The translations under genes were made by a program, and so were the position numbers. Below are positions 17,540 through 27,448 of a stretch of 64,000 nucleotides of DNA, one piece after another. This DNA comes from Streptomyces sp. NBC_01283 (GTDB taxonomy: Bacteria; Actinomycetota; Actinomycetes; Streptomycetales; Streptomycetaceae): positions 3,516,501-3,580,500 of the forward strand of contig NZ_CP108430.1 of the NCBI RefSeq assembly GCF_041435335.1, in the 5' to 3' direction. Position 1 is the stretch's first letter, and each line of letters starts with the position of its first letter. The notes below the pieces were generated by a model, which saw only the letters and a list, made by a program, of their open reading frames with translations, did no database searches and had not been told where the DNA came from.

Positions 17540-20176
17540 TCAGAAGAGGCTGAGCAGTGCCTCCGCCGCGTCCATCGGTTCCACCCCGCTGTCCGGCAAC
17601 GGCATCTCGAACCACACCGTCTTGCCGCGCGGCGTCCTGCGCGAGCCCCACGCGGCGCTCAGCAGGCCGACGAGCTGCAGCCCGCGCCCGCCCTCGTCCG
17701 TGTCGCGCGCCCGGCGGCGGCGCGGCTGGACGAGGCCCGCGTCCCACACCTCGCACACGAGGGTGCGGTCGAGCAGGAGCCGTACCCGGATGTCGCCCTC
17801 TCCGTACCGCAGCGCGTTGGTGACCAGCTCGCTGACCAGCAGTTCGGTCGTGTCGCAGAGGGGGTCCAGGTCCCAGGAGCGCAGCTGCTCGCAGGCCAGT
17901 TCGCGCGCCCGGCCCACCGACTTGGGGTCGCGCTCCAGCGTCCAGTCGCCGACGGCCTCGGCGGGCAGTCCCTGGATGCGCGCCATGAGCAGGGCGATGT
18001 CGTCCTCTCCGTGGTGGGTGTCGAGGGTGTTCAGGACGTGGTCGCAGACGTCCTCGAGGGCGGGCGCGGGGTCGTCGAGCGCCCGTACGAAGGCGTTCAG
18101 GCCCTCGTCGAGGGGATGGTCGCGGGATTCGACGAGCCCGTCCGTGTACAGCGCGAGCAGGCCGCCCTCGGGCAGCTCGACCTCGACCTCCTCGAAGGGC
18201 TCGCCGCCGACGCCCAGGGGCATGCCGGGCGGCACGTCGAGCATGAGCGGCGATTCGCCGGGCTCGACGAGCACGGGCGGCAGGTGACCGGCGTTGGCGA
18301 AGGTGCAGCGGCGCGTGACGGCGTCGTAGACCGCGTAGACGCACGTGGCGAGGTAGACCTCGGAAAGGTCCGTCTCGCTCGCGGAACGCGTCTGACGGGC
18401 CGCTCTCGTGGCCTGCTGGGTGCCCGAGGGGTCGCCGAGGCCGCGGGCGATCTCGTCGAGCGCGGAGAGGACCTCGGCGGGCTCCAGGTCAAGGAGCGCC
18501 AAGGTGCGTACGGCGGTGCGCAGTTCGCCCATGGCGACGGCGGCGCGCAGGCCGCGGCCCATGACGTCGCCGACGACCAGGGCGGTGCGGTGGCCCGGAA
18601 GTTCGATGACGTCGAACCAGTCGCCGCCGACCTCGGTGGCCGCGTTGCCCGGGAGGTAGCGGCAGGCGATGTCCAGGCCGGACGCCTCGGGGTCGTCCGG
18701 CGGGAGCAGGGACCGTTGCAGTATCAGCGCGCGTTCGTGCTCGCGGCGGTAGAGGCGGGCGTTGTCGATGCAGACGGCGGCGCGCGCGGCGAGTTCGACG
18801 GCGAGGGCGCGGTCGCGTTCCCCGAAGGGCTCGCTCCCCTTCGTGCGGGAGAACTGGGCGAGGCCGACGACGGTGTCGTGGGCGACCATCGGCACGGCGA
18901 GCGTGGACTGGATGAGCCCGCCGGTGAGCCTGCTCGCGGAGCCCTCGTCGGCCCCGGAGACCAGCCGCGGCCGTGCCGTGCGCAGGGCGTCGGCGCAGGG
19001 CGAGGTGAAGCCGAACCGGTGCACGGCACCGACGTCGATGGGGGTGCCCCCTTGCGGGAAGGGTGCGTCGGCGACGGCGCTCGCGTAGGCGACGCGGCGC
19101 AGGTCGGCGCTTCCGTCGGCGAGGCCGGGAGGTGTCTCGTCGCCGTCGAGCAGCCCCTGGTAGAGGTCCACGGAGGCGAGGTCGCAGAAGCCGGGAACGG
19201 TGACGTCGAGCAGTTCGCGCGCGGTCGTCTCCAGGTCGAGGGAGTTGCCGATCCGGGCGCCCGCCTCGTTGAGCAGGGCGAGGTTGCGGCGGGCGTGAGC
19301 GGCCTCGCGGGCGGCGGCGTGCCGCTGCGTGACGTCGGTGCCGAGGCCGGCGATGCCTATGGGGCGGCCGGAACCGCTGTGCACCCGGTAGAGGTTGATC
19401 GACCAGTGGCGGCGTTCCTTGCTGCCGGGTGCGGGGCCGACGATCTGCATGTCCGTGACGGAGTCGCCGGTCTCCAGCACGCGCTTGAGGGCGGCGGCCA
19501 TGCGGTCGGCCTCGTGCCGCGGCAGATAGTCGTGGACCGTACGGCCGCGGTGGTCCTCGACGCCGCCCCCGAAGACCGCGGCGAAGCGGCGGTTGGCCCG
19601 CTGCACCTTCAGGTCCGTGCCGAACAACAGGAAGCCGAAAGGAGATTGGCCGAAAATGGCCTGCGAGGCGGCGAGGTCGGTCTCGATCTGCCGCAGCGCC
19701 CGTACGTCGACGACGATGCAGACGGCGGCCCGCTCACCCTCCTCCGTCTCGGTCGGCATGACATAGACCTCGGCGATCCCTTCGGAGCCCCCGAAGGACT
19801 CCGTGGCGGGCCCGCCGGTGCCGTCAGGCTTCTCGGACCGTGCGGGCGCCCGGAAGGGGACGGATCCGGTCCACTCCCTGCCGTCCAGGATCTCCGCCAT
19901 CTTGCGGTGCCCGCTGCTGCGCAGCTCGGCCGGGACGAACGCCTCGATCGGGTCCCTGCCCACGGCGTCGTCGGCAGCCACGCCGAACAGCCGCTCGGCC
20001 CGCAGGCTCCACTGGTCGATGAGCCCGTCGGGGCCGATCGAGAACGAGGCCACCTTGATGTAGTCGTAGATCGAACCGGGTGGACTGCTCTGCCACATCA
20101 CATCATCCGCAGCTTCGCCCCTAGCGTCATCCGACGGCCCGTCCTGCTCCGTCGCCTTCGCTGGTATCTCGCTCAC
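17540..20176 (-). CDS. PAS/GAF sensor with SpoIIE phosphatase and RsbW-like kinase domains
   Basis: An 878-residue cytoplasmic signalling protein. From the GTG at 20176 (GGAGGGG upstream) it shows a PAS domain near residues 40-160, a second PAS near 170-300, a GAF domain near 320-480, a PP2C/SpoIIE phosphatase near 510-720 (EVGGDWFDVIELPGHRTALV and GDVMGRG) and a C-terminal HATPase_c domain with ELLVSELVTNALRYGEG. Such proteins dephosphorylate and rephosphorylate anti-anti-sigma factors, setting an alternative sigma factor. An in-frame upstream start would overlap the next gene and lacks family sequence. Confidence 0.92.
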   Translation of the reverse strand: MSEIPAKATEQDGPSDDARGEAADDVMWQSSPPGSIYDYIKVASFSIGPDGLIDQWSLRAERLFGVAADDAVGRDPIEAFVPAELRSSGHRKMAEILDGREWTGSVPFRAPARSEKPDGTGGPATESFGGSEGIAEVYVMPTETEEGERAAVCIVVDVRALRQIETDLAASQAIFGQSPFGFLLFGTDLKVQRANRRFAAVFGGGVEDHRGRTVHDYLPRHEADRMAAALKRVLETGDSVTDMQIVGPAPGSKERRHWSINLYRVHSGSGRPIGIAGLGTDVTQRHAAAREAAHARRNLALLNEAGARIGNSLDLETTARELLDVTVPGFCDLASVDLYQGLLDGDETPPGLADGSADLRRVAYASAVADAPFPQGGTPIDVGAVHRFGFTSPCADALRTARPRLVSGADEGSASRLTGGLIQSTLAVPMVAHDTVVGLAQFSRTKGSEPFGERDRALAVELAARAAVCIDNARLYRREHERALILQRSLLPPDDPEASGLDIACRYLPGNAATEVGGDWFDVIELPGHRTALVVGDVMGRGLRAAVAMGELRTAVRTLALLDLEPAEVLSALDEIARGLGDPSGTQQATRAARQTRSASETDLSEVYLATCVYAVYDAVTRRCTFANAGHLPPVLVEPGESPLMLDVPPGMPLGVGGEPFEEVEVELPEGGLLALYTDGLVESRDHPLDEGLNAFVRALDDPAPALEDVCDHVLNTLDTHHGEDDIALLMARIQGLPAEAVGDWTLERDPKSVGRARELACEQLRSWDLDPLCDTTELLVSELVTNALRYGEGDIRVRLLLDRTLVCEVWDAGLVQPRRRRARDTDEGGRGLQLVGLLSAAWGSRRTPRGKTVWFEMPLPDSGVEPMDAAEALLSLF

Positions 20177-20342
20177 GCGAACCGTCCCCTCCAGCTCACC
20201 ACGTCCGGCACCGGTCACCGGGTGCAGCTGCCCGCAGTATCCAGCACTACGGAGCCACGCCACACGGCGTTCACGATCACAGCACGGACTCAACTCTTTT
20301 TGGCCCGTGACCGCCTTGTGTCCGTCCCACGCTGCCAGTCTT

Positions 20343-20759
20343 CTAACCCGGCAGCACCAGCTCGAACCACACCGTCTTCCCCGTTCTCCCCGTCCTGCCC
20401 TGTCGTGTCCCCCAGCGCCGCGAAGCACGGGCCACCAACTGGATACCCCTGCCCCCCTCGTCATCAGGTGCGGCGTCGCGCTCCTGGGGCGGGTCGGGAA
20501 GCGGATCGGAGACCTCTACGAGAAGAGTGCCCGAAGGACCGGCCGGGCGTACGAGCCGTACCCCGATGGGGCCCGAAGCGTGCCGCAGGGAGTTGGTCAC
20601 CAGTTCGCTCACGAGGAGGACGGTGATGTCACCGAGGGCAGCGAGGCCCCAGGCGCCGAGTTGTTTGCGGACGACGGCACGGGCCATGCGCACGGCGCCG
20701 GGGTCTGCGGGAAAATCCCACTCGGCGCAGTCGCCTTCGGTGTCGATCACGCCGATCAC
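20343..20759 (-). CDS. RsbW-like anti-sigma factor serine kinase / ATP-binding protein
   Basis: A 138-residue single HATPase_c domain. The N-box LLVSELVTNSLRHA is near residue 49 and the G-box DEGGRGIQLV near 99; a C-terminal KTVWFEL strand is typical of the Streptomyces ATP-binding family. It lies 166 bp upstream of the SpoIIE-type gene in the same direction. Its partner (anti-anti-sigma or sigma factor) is not in the window, so target and role are unknown. Confidence 0.9.
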   Translation of the reverse strand: MIGVIDTEGDCAEWDFPADPGAVRMARAVVRKQLGAWGLAALGDITVLLVSELVTNSLRHASGPIGVRLVRPAGPSGTLLVEVSDPLPDPPQERDAAPDDEGGRGIQLVARASRRWGTRQGRTGRTGKTVWFELVLPG

Positions 20760-21018
20760 TTCCAGACCAGCAACAGCGGACCCTTGTCCGGTTTCATGGG
20801 GTTAATGGGCACATACCCGATATCCCGGCGGAATTACCGCTTACCTGGGCGCACTGTGGCACGAACGGCGTAGATGGGGCTCAAGTGCGGCGAGACATGG
20901 CCTCGCGCGCTCCCCCGACCGGCGGCATCCGATCACGTTCGGCGGCATCCGACGCCGCGCGGTGACGCCCGACGCCTCGCAGTGACACCCGGCGCCTCGT
21001 GGCGACACCCGACGGGCC

Positions 21019-21405
21019 CTAGCGGCACTCGATCGCGGCCGCCACCGCCGGGACGTCCGCGTCCAGCCACTCCACCGACCAGACCTCGTCGGGCGAGAGC
21101 CAGCGCAGTTCGTCGTGGTCCTCCAGGGGCTCGGGGACTCCCGACAGGAGCTTCACCGTCCACACCCACAGGACGTACCCCGGCTTGAGCGGCCACTCCC
21201 CGGGCACCCTCGCGACCGGTTCGGCGGCGACGCCGAGCTCTTCACGCAGTTCCCGCACCAGGGCTTCCTCGGGACTTTCGCCGGGCTCGACCTTCCCGCC
21301 GGGCAGTTCCCAGCGGCCCGCGAGCTCGGGGGGTGCGCTGCGGCGCGCGGCCAGCAGGCGCCCGCCGTCGTACAGGGCGGCGCCCACCACGATCCGTTCC
21401 GTCAT
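21019..21405 (-). CDS. NUDIX hydrolase (MutT-like)
   Basis: A 128-residue enzyme with a complete Nudix box: [20 protein letters not shown] followed by ELGV, residues about 36-59. The surrounding fold and short length resemble MutT-type (8-oxo-dGTP) pyrophosphatases, but substrate specificity is not readable. The ATG at 21405 is preceded by a TAGGCT hexamer seven bases away and no ribosome-binding site, pointing to leaderless translation. Confidence 0.92.
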   Translation of the reverse strand: MTERIVVGAALYDGGRLLAARRSAPPELAGRWELPGGKVEPGESPEEALVRELREELGVAAEPVARVPGEWPLKPGYVLWVWTVKLLSGVPEPLEDHDELRWLSPDEVWSVEWLDADVPAVAAAIECR

Positions 21406-21412
21406 ACGGCGG

Positions 21413-21418
21413 AGCCTA
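21413..21418 (-). promoter_or_regulatory. Predicted -10 element of the leaderless NUDIX transcript
   Basis: Read leftward, TAGGCT is followed by seven bases and then ATG 21405. Confidence 0.45.
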
Positions 21419-21423
21419 TGCGG

Positions 21424-21609
21424 TCAGTGCGCGCTGCCGTTCTGGCTCAGCTTCTCCACCCAGTACAGCTGCTGGCGGCCGTGATCGTCGAGGCTGTTCG
21501 CGATCCTCTCGGCCTCGGCCTTCGTCGCGTACCTGCCCACCCTGTAGCGGTTGCCGTTGTCGTCCTGCCGTATGACGAACCAGGGAAGTACGGACGTTCC
21601 GTCATTCAT
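21424..21609 (-). CDS. Small SPOR-domain-like protein
   Basis: A 61-residue protein beginning MNDGTSVLPWFVIRQDDNGN at ATG 21609, with GGAGGGG four bases upstream; a longer start at 21645 adds 12 unrelated residues. The pattern of a short strand (WFVIRQ), a basic RYRVGRYATKAEAERIANSL helix and a final strand is like half of a SPOR domain, which in other bacteria binds denuded peptidoglycan. It has no signal peptide, so an envelope role is uncertain. Small proteins of this kind are common in Streptomyces. Confidence 0.82.
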   Translation of the reverse strand: MNDGTSVLPWFVIRQDDNGNRYRVGRYATKAEAERIANSLDDHGRQQLYWVEKLSQNGSAH

Positions 21610-21814
21610 CGCGCCCCTCCGCTCGCCGCCCCCGGCGCGCGCCACGCCTCGATCAATAAGGAAACCGCAATCCGCATATGCCCGAGCCTACGCCCGACCT
21701 TTACTCAGCGGATACGAGTTTGCACAAAGAGGTACGCAATTGGCCATCGCCGAGGGGGCGCACCTTGGCGGGTGCGCCCCCTGGTGCCACCGGTTCGGCC
21801 GGTGCGAGCCCGCG

Positions 21815-23509
21815 TCAGTCGGCGCGCACCGTCGGCATCGGCATGAGCACCGGCTCACTCGGCGGCGACGTGCGGCAGACGTCGCCGCATTCCGCGTCCA
21901 GTGAGCAGCACAAGGAGCAGATCGGGCCGCCCTGGACCGGGCAGTCCGCGATGTCGGGGAGTTCGTACGCCGTCTCGCAGACGCCGCACGCGTGCGTGGC
22001 CGTCACGTCGGGGACATCGACATGCGGGCCGTTCACCGGGTTCGGGCGCGCCAGGTAGTACTTGCCCTTCGTCGCCCACGCGATCAACGGGCAGAGGGTC
22101 ACGGCGAGTCCGGCCGCGATGAAGGTCGAGAAGGCTTCCGCGTACTCCCCGAAGAGGCCGAAGAAGGCGAGGATCGACACGACCGACGCGATCACCATCG
22201 AACCGAAGCCCGCCGGGTTCACCGCGTACAGGTAGGCCCTCTTGAACTCGATGTACGGGGGACTCCAGCCCATCCTCTTGTTGATGACGAGGTCGGCGGC
22301 GACCGCCACGATCCACGCGATGCCGACGTTCGAGTAGAAGCCGAGCAGCTTGTTGAGGGCCGCGAACATGTTCATCTCCATCAGCGTCAGCGCGATGGCG
22401 AGGTTGAGGAAGATGTACCAGACCCGGCCCGGGTGCCTGTGCGTGATGCGGGAGAAGAAGTTCGACCAGGACAGCGAACCGCTGTAGGCGTTGGTCACGT
22501 TGATCTTGACCTGGGAGACGATCACGAAGAGGGCCGCCGCGGGCAGCGCGAAGGAGCCGAGCCAGGGCTTGAGGGCCTCGATCTGCGGGGCGATCGGCTC
22601 CAGGGCGTGCGTCCTGCCGACGGCCTCCAGCGCCACGAACGCCAGGAACGCGCCGCCGAGCTGCTTGGCAGCGCCGATGATGACCCAGCCGGGGCCCGCC
22701 GCGAGGACGGCCAGATTCCAACGCCGCCTGTTCTGCTCGGTCTTGGCGGGCATGAAGCGCAGATAGTCCGCCTGCTCGCCGATCTGGGCGATGAGCGAGA
22801 GCGCGACACCCGTGCCGAGCCCGAAAGCGACCCAGGAGAAGCCGCTGCCGGCCCCCTCGGTCCCTCCGAAGGAGCCGAAGGCGCCCCAGGCGTCCGGCGC
22901 CTCGAAGGCGAGCACCACGAAGGGCAGCACCATGCCGATGAGCCAGATCGGCTGCGTCCACGCCTGCACCTTGGCCAGGGCGCCCATGCCGCGGAAGACG
23001 ATCGGGATCACGATGAGCGTCGTGATCAAGTAGCCGATCTCCACCGGGAGTCCGACGGCCTGGTGCATGGCCTGGGCCATGATCGAGCCTTCGAGCGCGA
23101 AGAAGATGAATGTGAACGAGGCGTAGATCAGCGACGTCAGCGTCGAGCCGAAGTAGCCGAAGCCGGCGCCGCGGGTCACCAGGTCCATGTCCAGGCCGTA
23201 CTTGGCGCAGGCCCGCGCGATCGGGATGCCGGTGACGAAGATGATCGTCGCGGCGCACAGGATCGAGGCGAGTCCGCTGGTGAAGCCGTATGTGAGGACG
23301 ATGGACGCGCCGATCGCGAAGTCCGCGAGGTAGGCGATGCCGCCGAGCGCCGTTGACGCCACCATCGTCGGCGACCAGCGCCGGAAGGAGTGCGGCGCAT
23401 ACCGCAGGGAGTAGTCCTCGCGGCTCTCGTCGGCCGCCATCCTGGCGTAACTGCGCTGGGGCGGCGGTCCTTCGGCGGCGCTGGTGTCGCGGGTGGCCGT
23501 GTCCGTCAT
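21815..23509 (-). CDS. NCS1-family purine/cytosine permease with cysteine-rich C-terminal domain
   Basis: A 564-residue transporter with about 12 membrane spans between residues 45 and 500, typical of the nucleobase:cation symporter-1 family. Residues about 515-550 are unusual: CGVC, then CPVQGGPICSLCCSLD, then CGDVC, about eight cysteines in 38 residues, which look like a zinc- or iron-sulfur-binding knob. I recall a similar tail in transporter parts of some proteobacterial hybrid histidine kinases. It is read toward the SPOR gene, behind a GntR regulator gene that may control it. Confidence 0.88.
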   Translation of the reverse strand: MTDTATRDTSAAEGPPPQRSYARMAADESREDYSLRYAPHSFRRWSPTMVASTALGGIAYLADFAIGASIVLTYGFTSGLASILCAATIIFVTGIPIARACAKYGLDMDLVTRGAGFGYFGSTLTSLIYASFTFIFFALEGSIMAQAMHQAVGLPVEIGYLITTLIVIPIVFRGMGALAKVQAWTQPIWLIGMVLPFVVLAFEAPDAWGAFGSFGGTEGAGSGFSWVAFGLGTGVALSLIAQIGEQADYLRFMPAKTEQNRRRWNLAVLAAGPGWVIIGAAKQLGGAFLAFVALEAVGRTHALEPIAPQIEALKPWLGSFALPAAALFVIVSQVKINVTNAYSGSLSWSNFFSRITHRHPGRVWYIFLNLAIALTLMEMNMFAALNKLLGFYSNVGIAWIVAVAADLVINKRMGWSPPYIEFKRAYLYAVNPAGFGSMVIASVVSILAFFGLFGEYAEAFSTFIAAGLAVTLCPLIAWATKGKYYLARPNPVNGPHVDVPDVTATHACGVCETAYELPDIADCPVQGGPICSLCCSLDAECGDVCRTSPPSEPVLMPMPTVRAD

Positions 23510-23688
23510 GCGAGTTCCTGTCGTCCGACCGGATTGCGGGTACGGGCGATGAAGTTAGGAGCCGTACATGACAAGTCGTTGCAGGGACTCATTGCTCCGG
23601 CGTTACGGAAGACCGGCGCGCGTTAACTCGTGATCACGGCGGGCGGACGGGCCCGTCCGGAATCCGGGGCGTACGCCGGAGCACCCGG

Positions 23689-24441
23689 TCACTTCACCGG
23701 CAGGTGGTATGCGATCCGGTACCGGTCGGCGGGGACCACCACGTCGGCCGTCTCGACCGGTTTACCCGACGCGTAGTACGTCCGCTGCACGACGATCACC
23801 ACATGGCCGGGGACGCCGCCGAGCGCCATGAGCTCCTCCGCGAGCCCCGGGCGGGCGCCGACCTCCTCCGCGACGTTGTCCACGACCACGTCGATGGCCG
23901 CCATGCGCTCGACCACTCCGCAGCCGCCGAGCGGCCCTTCCTCGGGGAGCATCACCGGAGTGCGTCCGGTGACGGCGAGGGGCTCCCAGGAGGTGGAGAG
24001 CATCATGACCTCGCCCGCGTCGCGGTACACGTACTTGGTGCACATCACGCGGTCGCCCGCGCGGATGCCGAGCCGCTCGGCGGTCGCGCTCGCGGCCTCC
24101 ACCTGCTCGCTGCGGGACTCCCAGGTGCCGCGCGCGCCGTCCTCCGCCTGCTCCTGACGGAACGGCGTCGAGCCGCCGGAGGCTCGGTAGCCGGTTCGCG
24201 CCACGCGGCGGGGCACGGGTCGCTCGCGCACATACGTGCCGGATCCGGAACGTCCTTCGACCAGGCCTTCGGCCATCAGGACCTTGCGGGCCTCCAGGGC
24301 GACCGTGTCCGACACCCCGTACTCCTCGCGGATCCTGGCCTGCGAGGGGAGCCGGGTGTGCGGCGGCAGCGAACCGTCGACGATCTTCTTGCGGAGATCA
24401 CCCGCGACACGCAGATACGCCGGCTGTTCACCGAAAGTCAC
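23689..24441 (-). CDS. GntR-family regulator (HutC/UTRA type)
   Basis: A 250-residue repressor. Residues 5-75 are the winged helix typical of GntR (LRKKIVDGSLPPHTRLPSQA, then a recognition helix and GSGTYVRERP). Residues about 95-245 fit the UTRA effector domain, with WEPLAVTG and late RTYYASGKPVETADVVVPA. It is a neighbour of, and transcribed in the same direction as, the permease gene 179 bp downstream, so the permease is a plausible target. The inducer is unknown. Confidence 0.93.
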   Translation of the reverse strand: MTFGEQPAYLRVAGDLRKKIVDGSLPPHTRLPSQARIREEYGVSDTVALEARKVLMAEGLVEGRSGSGTYVRERPVPRRVARTGYRASGGSTPFRQEQAEDGARGTWESRSEQVEAASATAERLGIRAGDRVMCTKYVYRDAGEVMMLSTSWEPLAVTGRTPVMLPEEGPLGGCGVVERMAAIDVVVDNVAEEVGARPGLAEELMALGGVPGHVVIVVQRTYYASGKPVETADVVVPADRYRIAYHLPVK

Positions 24442-24486
24442 TGGCCACTCCCATCAGGTTGACAGACAGCAACAGCCTGGCAACCG

Positions 24487-24507
24487 TGGGTTGTTGGCCG
24501 CAACCCA
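24487..24507. promoter_or_regulatory. Small inverted repeat upstream of the GntR gene
   Basis: TGGGTTG (24487-24493) and CAACCCA (24501-24507) are separated by seven bases, 46 bp upstream of the regulator start. It may be an operator for the regulator or a weak terminator for the esterase gene. Confidence 0.4.
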
Positions 24508-24615
24508 AGGCCAAGGAATCACCCGAAGTGATGATTTTGCGGTGCTCAGGTCTTTACGCAGGGGCTTTCCGCAGCTATGGCGATCACTTTCCCGCGGTGG
24601 CCCACGGAGTGACGA

Positions 24616-25881
24616 TCAAGCGCTCGCGCCCCGGATGTCAAGGAAGCGGGAGATCGCCGATCTCGCGATCTGGCTCCCCCAGCCGCCCCAGTTCACGTCG
24701 AAGCAGTGGTCGGCCCAGGGCAGTTCGACATACGTCGCCGGCGCCCCGGCCGCTTCGAGACGCCGCGCGAGCTCCCGCGCCTGCGCCACCGGCACCGCCC
24801 GGTCCGCGCTGCCGTGCAGCAGGAGCGTGGGCGGCACATCCGTCCGTACGAGCTTCGCGGGCGAACCGAGGAGGTAGCGGGCGGGGACGGCCTTCGCCGA
24901 ACCGCCCATCAGACGCGGGATCATGGGGTCGCCGCGCAGCGCGGTCCCCGCGATGAGGCGCCCCATGTCGGTCGGCCCATAGAGGGAGATCACCCCGGCG
25001 ACCGAGCTGTCACGCACCGCACAGGACGCGGGGACCCGGTCATCACCCTCCGTGTAGGCGGCCGCGAGCGCGAGATTGCCGCCCGCCGAACTCCCCGCGA
25101 GGACAAGGCGGTCGGGGTCGATGCCGAACACGCGCGCGTGGCGCCGCACCCAGCCCACGGCGCACTTCACGTCGCCGATCTGGTCGAGCTGGGTCACACG
25201 GGGCGCGAGCCGGTAGTCGATGTCGAAGACGGACCAGCCCCGCGCGTTGAACCAGCGGTTCCATGCGGGGCTCTGCCCGCGGTGCCCCTTGTTCCAGCCT
25301 CCCCCGTGCACCCAGACCACGGCCGGATGACGCACCCCGGTCCGCTTCGGCAGCGTCCAGAGGTCCAGCTTTCCGCGCTGCTCGCCGGTGCGGGCGTAGC
25401 GGCGGGTGCGGTCGCCGTCGGGAGCCTTGGCGTAGTTGACACCCTGGAAGTAGGCGGTGGGAGCCAGGGATTGCCCGTTGTCCTGGGCGGTGCGGTATCC
25501 GGCGGCGTACGGCATGACGCCGTACACGAGCGCGACGAACGCGGTCAGTACGGCCAGTCCGGCGCACCAGGGGTGGCGCCGCCCCGCGACGGCGCCGGCG
25601 GCCAGGCCGATGACCGCGGGGGGCACGAGCACGAGCCCCCAGGAGGTGACCGCCCCCGCGACGAGCACCAGGAGGGGGATGCGGGGCAGCGGGGCGGCGA
25701 CGAGCACGACAAGGGCGGCGTTCAGGAGGGCGACGACGACGAGGAGTCCGCGGGAGAGGTGCGCGACGCACGAAACCCTGGGCCCGTTCCTGCCGTTGCG
25801 GCCGCGCCTTCGGGGAGGGTCCGACGCCGCGGGCCCCGGAGTGCGCTGGCCTGCGACGGTCGGCGTCACGACGGTCGTCAC
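24616..25881 (-). CDS. Membrane-anchored alpha/beta hydrolase (HSL/BD-FAE-like esterase)
   Basis: A 421-residue protein with four hydrophobic segments in residues 45-130 and an outward-facing alpha/beta-hydrolase domain after about 190. Visible are the oxyanion motif WVHGGGWNKG, nucleophile elbow GSSAGGN, acid in GSADRAVP and histidine in WADHCF, the order seen in hormone-sensitive-lipase-like esterases. A carboxylesterase acting at the membrane surface is likely; the substrate is unknown. The GTG at 25881 opens a basic leader ahead of the first span. Confidence 0.88.
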   Translation of the reverse strand: MTTVVTPTVAGQRTPGPAASDPPRRRGRNGRNGPRVSCVAHLSRGLLVVVALLNAALVVLVAAPLPRIPLLVLVAGAVTSWGLVLVPPAVIGLAAGAVAGRRHPWCAGLAVLTAFVALVYGVMPYAAGYRTAQDNGQSLAPTAYFQGVNYAKAPDGDRTRRYARTGEQRGKLDLWTLPKRTGVRHPAVVWVHGGGWNKGHRGQSPAWNRWFNARGWSVFDIDYRLAPRVTQLDQIGDVKCAVGWVRRHARVFGIDPDRLVLAGSSAGGNLALAAAYTEGDDRVPASCAVRDSSVAGVISLYGPTDMGRLIAGTALRGDPMIPRLMGGSAKAVPARYLLGSPAKLVRTDVPPTLLLHGSADRAVPVAQARELARRLEAAGAPATYVELPWADHCFDVNWGGWGSQIARSAISRFLDIRGASA

Positions 25882-25996
25882 GCCGAAGAACTATCACAGA
25901 AGCGGACAAAAGGCCCTTAAGGTGAGCGGCTTCGCGGCACCCGTACCCGGTCGCCACGCCTCCGTTCCGCCACCTCGCCGCACCGCCGCCCCCTCG

Positions 25997-27217
25997 TCAC
26001 ACCGCGGCGCCCGCCCCGCCTCCGTCGTCCTCGTGACCGCCCGCGCTCTCGTCCCCGGGAGTCGCGTCACGCGGTGAAGTGGTCGCCAGGCCCAGGGCCT
26101 TGCGGGCGGCGGCCTCGCGCGCGCCGCTGATGTGCCGTTGCGCCGGTACGTAGCGCTCGGAAAAGGCGTCGGCATCCTCGGCGGTGGACGCCCTCTTCCA
26201 CTGCTTGCGGTTCCGCTCGATCGCGTCGACGAGGGCGGTGATGTCGGCGTCGGCCTTCGCGGGCCAGTCATGCGCGCGCAGCAGCCGCGCCTGCTCGGCG
26301 AGGCCCTTGTCGACGCGGCCGGCCCACTCCTTGTGGCCCGGCAGGTCGTCCTCGAACCTCTCCGCGTCGGGCTCGGACCCGTAGGCGTCGTAGAGGGCCT
26401 TGTCGGCCTTCAGGTAGGCGAGCTGATCGGCGTCCAGATTCGTGCCGTCGCGGCGCAACGAGCCCTTCAGCGAGCGCTTCTGCCCTGCGTCACCGAAGAG
26501 GCAGGTGATGTGGCGGCCCCCCTGGCGCCAGGTCTCCCGGTCGGGCACGAAGTAGTTGACCTGGGCGTCGCCCCAGTCGGCCCAGCTGTCGAGGACGTAG
26601 TCGGCCTGCAGGCGGACGCACTTCTCCTCGGCGAGATACGTGAGGGCGGAGTCGCCCGGGTAGCTGTCGTGGTTCACCCGGACCGACGCGAAGACCTCCC
26701 CGTCGTGCCGCGCGGAGCAGGGCACCCGGTCGACCTGGTAGGCGTACTCCGCCCCTTCGAGCCTGCTGCCGGGGACGTTGAAGCACTCCCCCTTGCCGAC
26801 GGGGAACCCGGCACTGTTCCTGGCGTCACGCGCGGCCTCCCTGAAGCCGTCCATGAAGTCACGCGCGCCTCCCGTGACGACGGCGAGCACCAGCAGCACG
26901 ACGCCGACGACGGAGAGGACGCTGCCCGCGATCGCCAGGCCCTTGCCGCGCTCGCCCTTCTTCCTGATCTGCGCGAGCGCCACCAGCCCGAGGACCAGTC
27001 CGACGGCGGGCAGGAAGCAGAGGATCCCGAGAACGAGCGAGGCGATCGCGAAGCCGTTGACCGGAGGCCGGGAGTACGGCGAGTACCCGCCGGGCCACTG
27101 CTGGTACGGCACCTGGGGCCCACCCGGGTACGGGGGCTGCACGGGCGGTCCGTACGGGGCCTGCCCGTACGGCTGCTGGGGACAGCCACCGAAGTCGGGG
27201 GGCGGGGGTATGGCCAC
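25997..27217 (-). CDS. DUF4190/septum-formation-like membrane protein
   Basis: A 406-residue protein, likely started by GTG 27217 (AGGAG ten bases upstream). It begins with a Pro/Gly/Tyr-rich stretch, then two close membrane spans near residues 55-120 (DUF4190-like, FAIASLVLGILCFLPAVGLV). The outer part has a cysteine-containing domain resembling Septum_form proteins (VGKGECFNVPG, VDRVPCSARHDGEVFA, YLAEEKCV). Its function is unknown; related proteins are implicated in cell-wall or septum processes in actinobacteria. Confidence 0.85.
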   Translation of the reverse strand: MAIPPPPDFGGCPQQPYGQAPYGPPVQPPYPGGPQVPYQQWPGGYSPYSRPPVNGFAIASLVLGILCFLPAVGLVLGLVALAQIRKKGERGKGLAIAGSVLSVVGVVLLVLAVVTGGARDFMDGFREAARDARNSAGFPVGKGECFNVPGSRLEGAEYAYQVDRVPCSARHDGEVFASVRVNHDSYPGDSALTYLAEEKCVRLQADYVLDSWADWGDAQVNYFVPDRETWRQGGRHITCLFGDAGQKRSLKGSLRRDGTNLDADQLAYLKADKALYDAYGSEPDAERFEDDLPGHKEWAGRVDKGLAEQARLLRAHDWPAKADADITALVDAIERNRKQWKRASTAEDADAFSERYVPAQRHISGAREAAARKALGLATTSPRDATPGDESAGGHEDDGGGAGAAV

Positions 27218-27448
27218 GGGTTCCGTGCTCCTGGTTCGGGCGGGTCGGTCGATGCGGACGGCCTCGCATCGTATGCGGCGCACGAGCCGGGCACTAAATG
27301 GGTAGATCTAGCCCCATAGCGCCAACCTCTTCACCGCCCCCGCACGCCTCGTCCCCGCGGCGGTCCGGGTCGGCGACCCGGAGCCGTGCCGCGAGGACGA
27401 GGCCCCAGAAGGAATCACTCAGAGCACAGGACTCGGAACTTCAGAACT

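Noticed and set aside
18011..20626. 871-codon plus-strand frame over the SpoIIE-type gene
   Set aside because: Shadow of two real minus-strand genes with clear phosphatase and kinase motifs.
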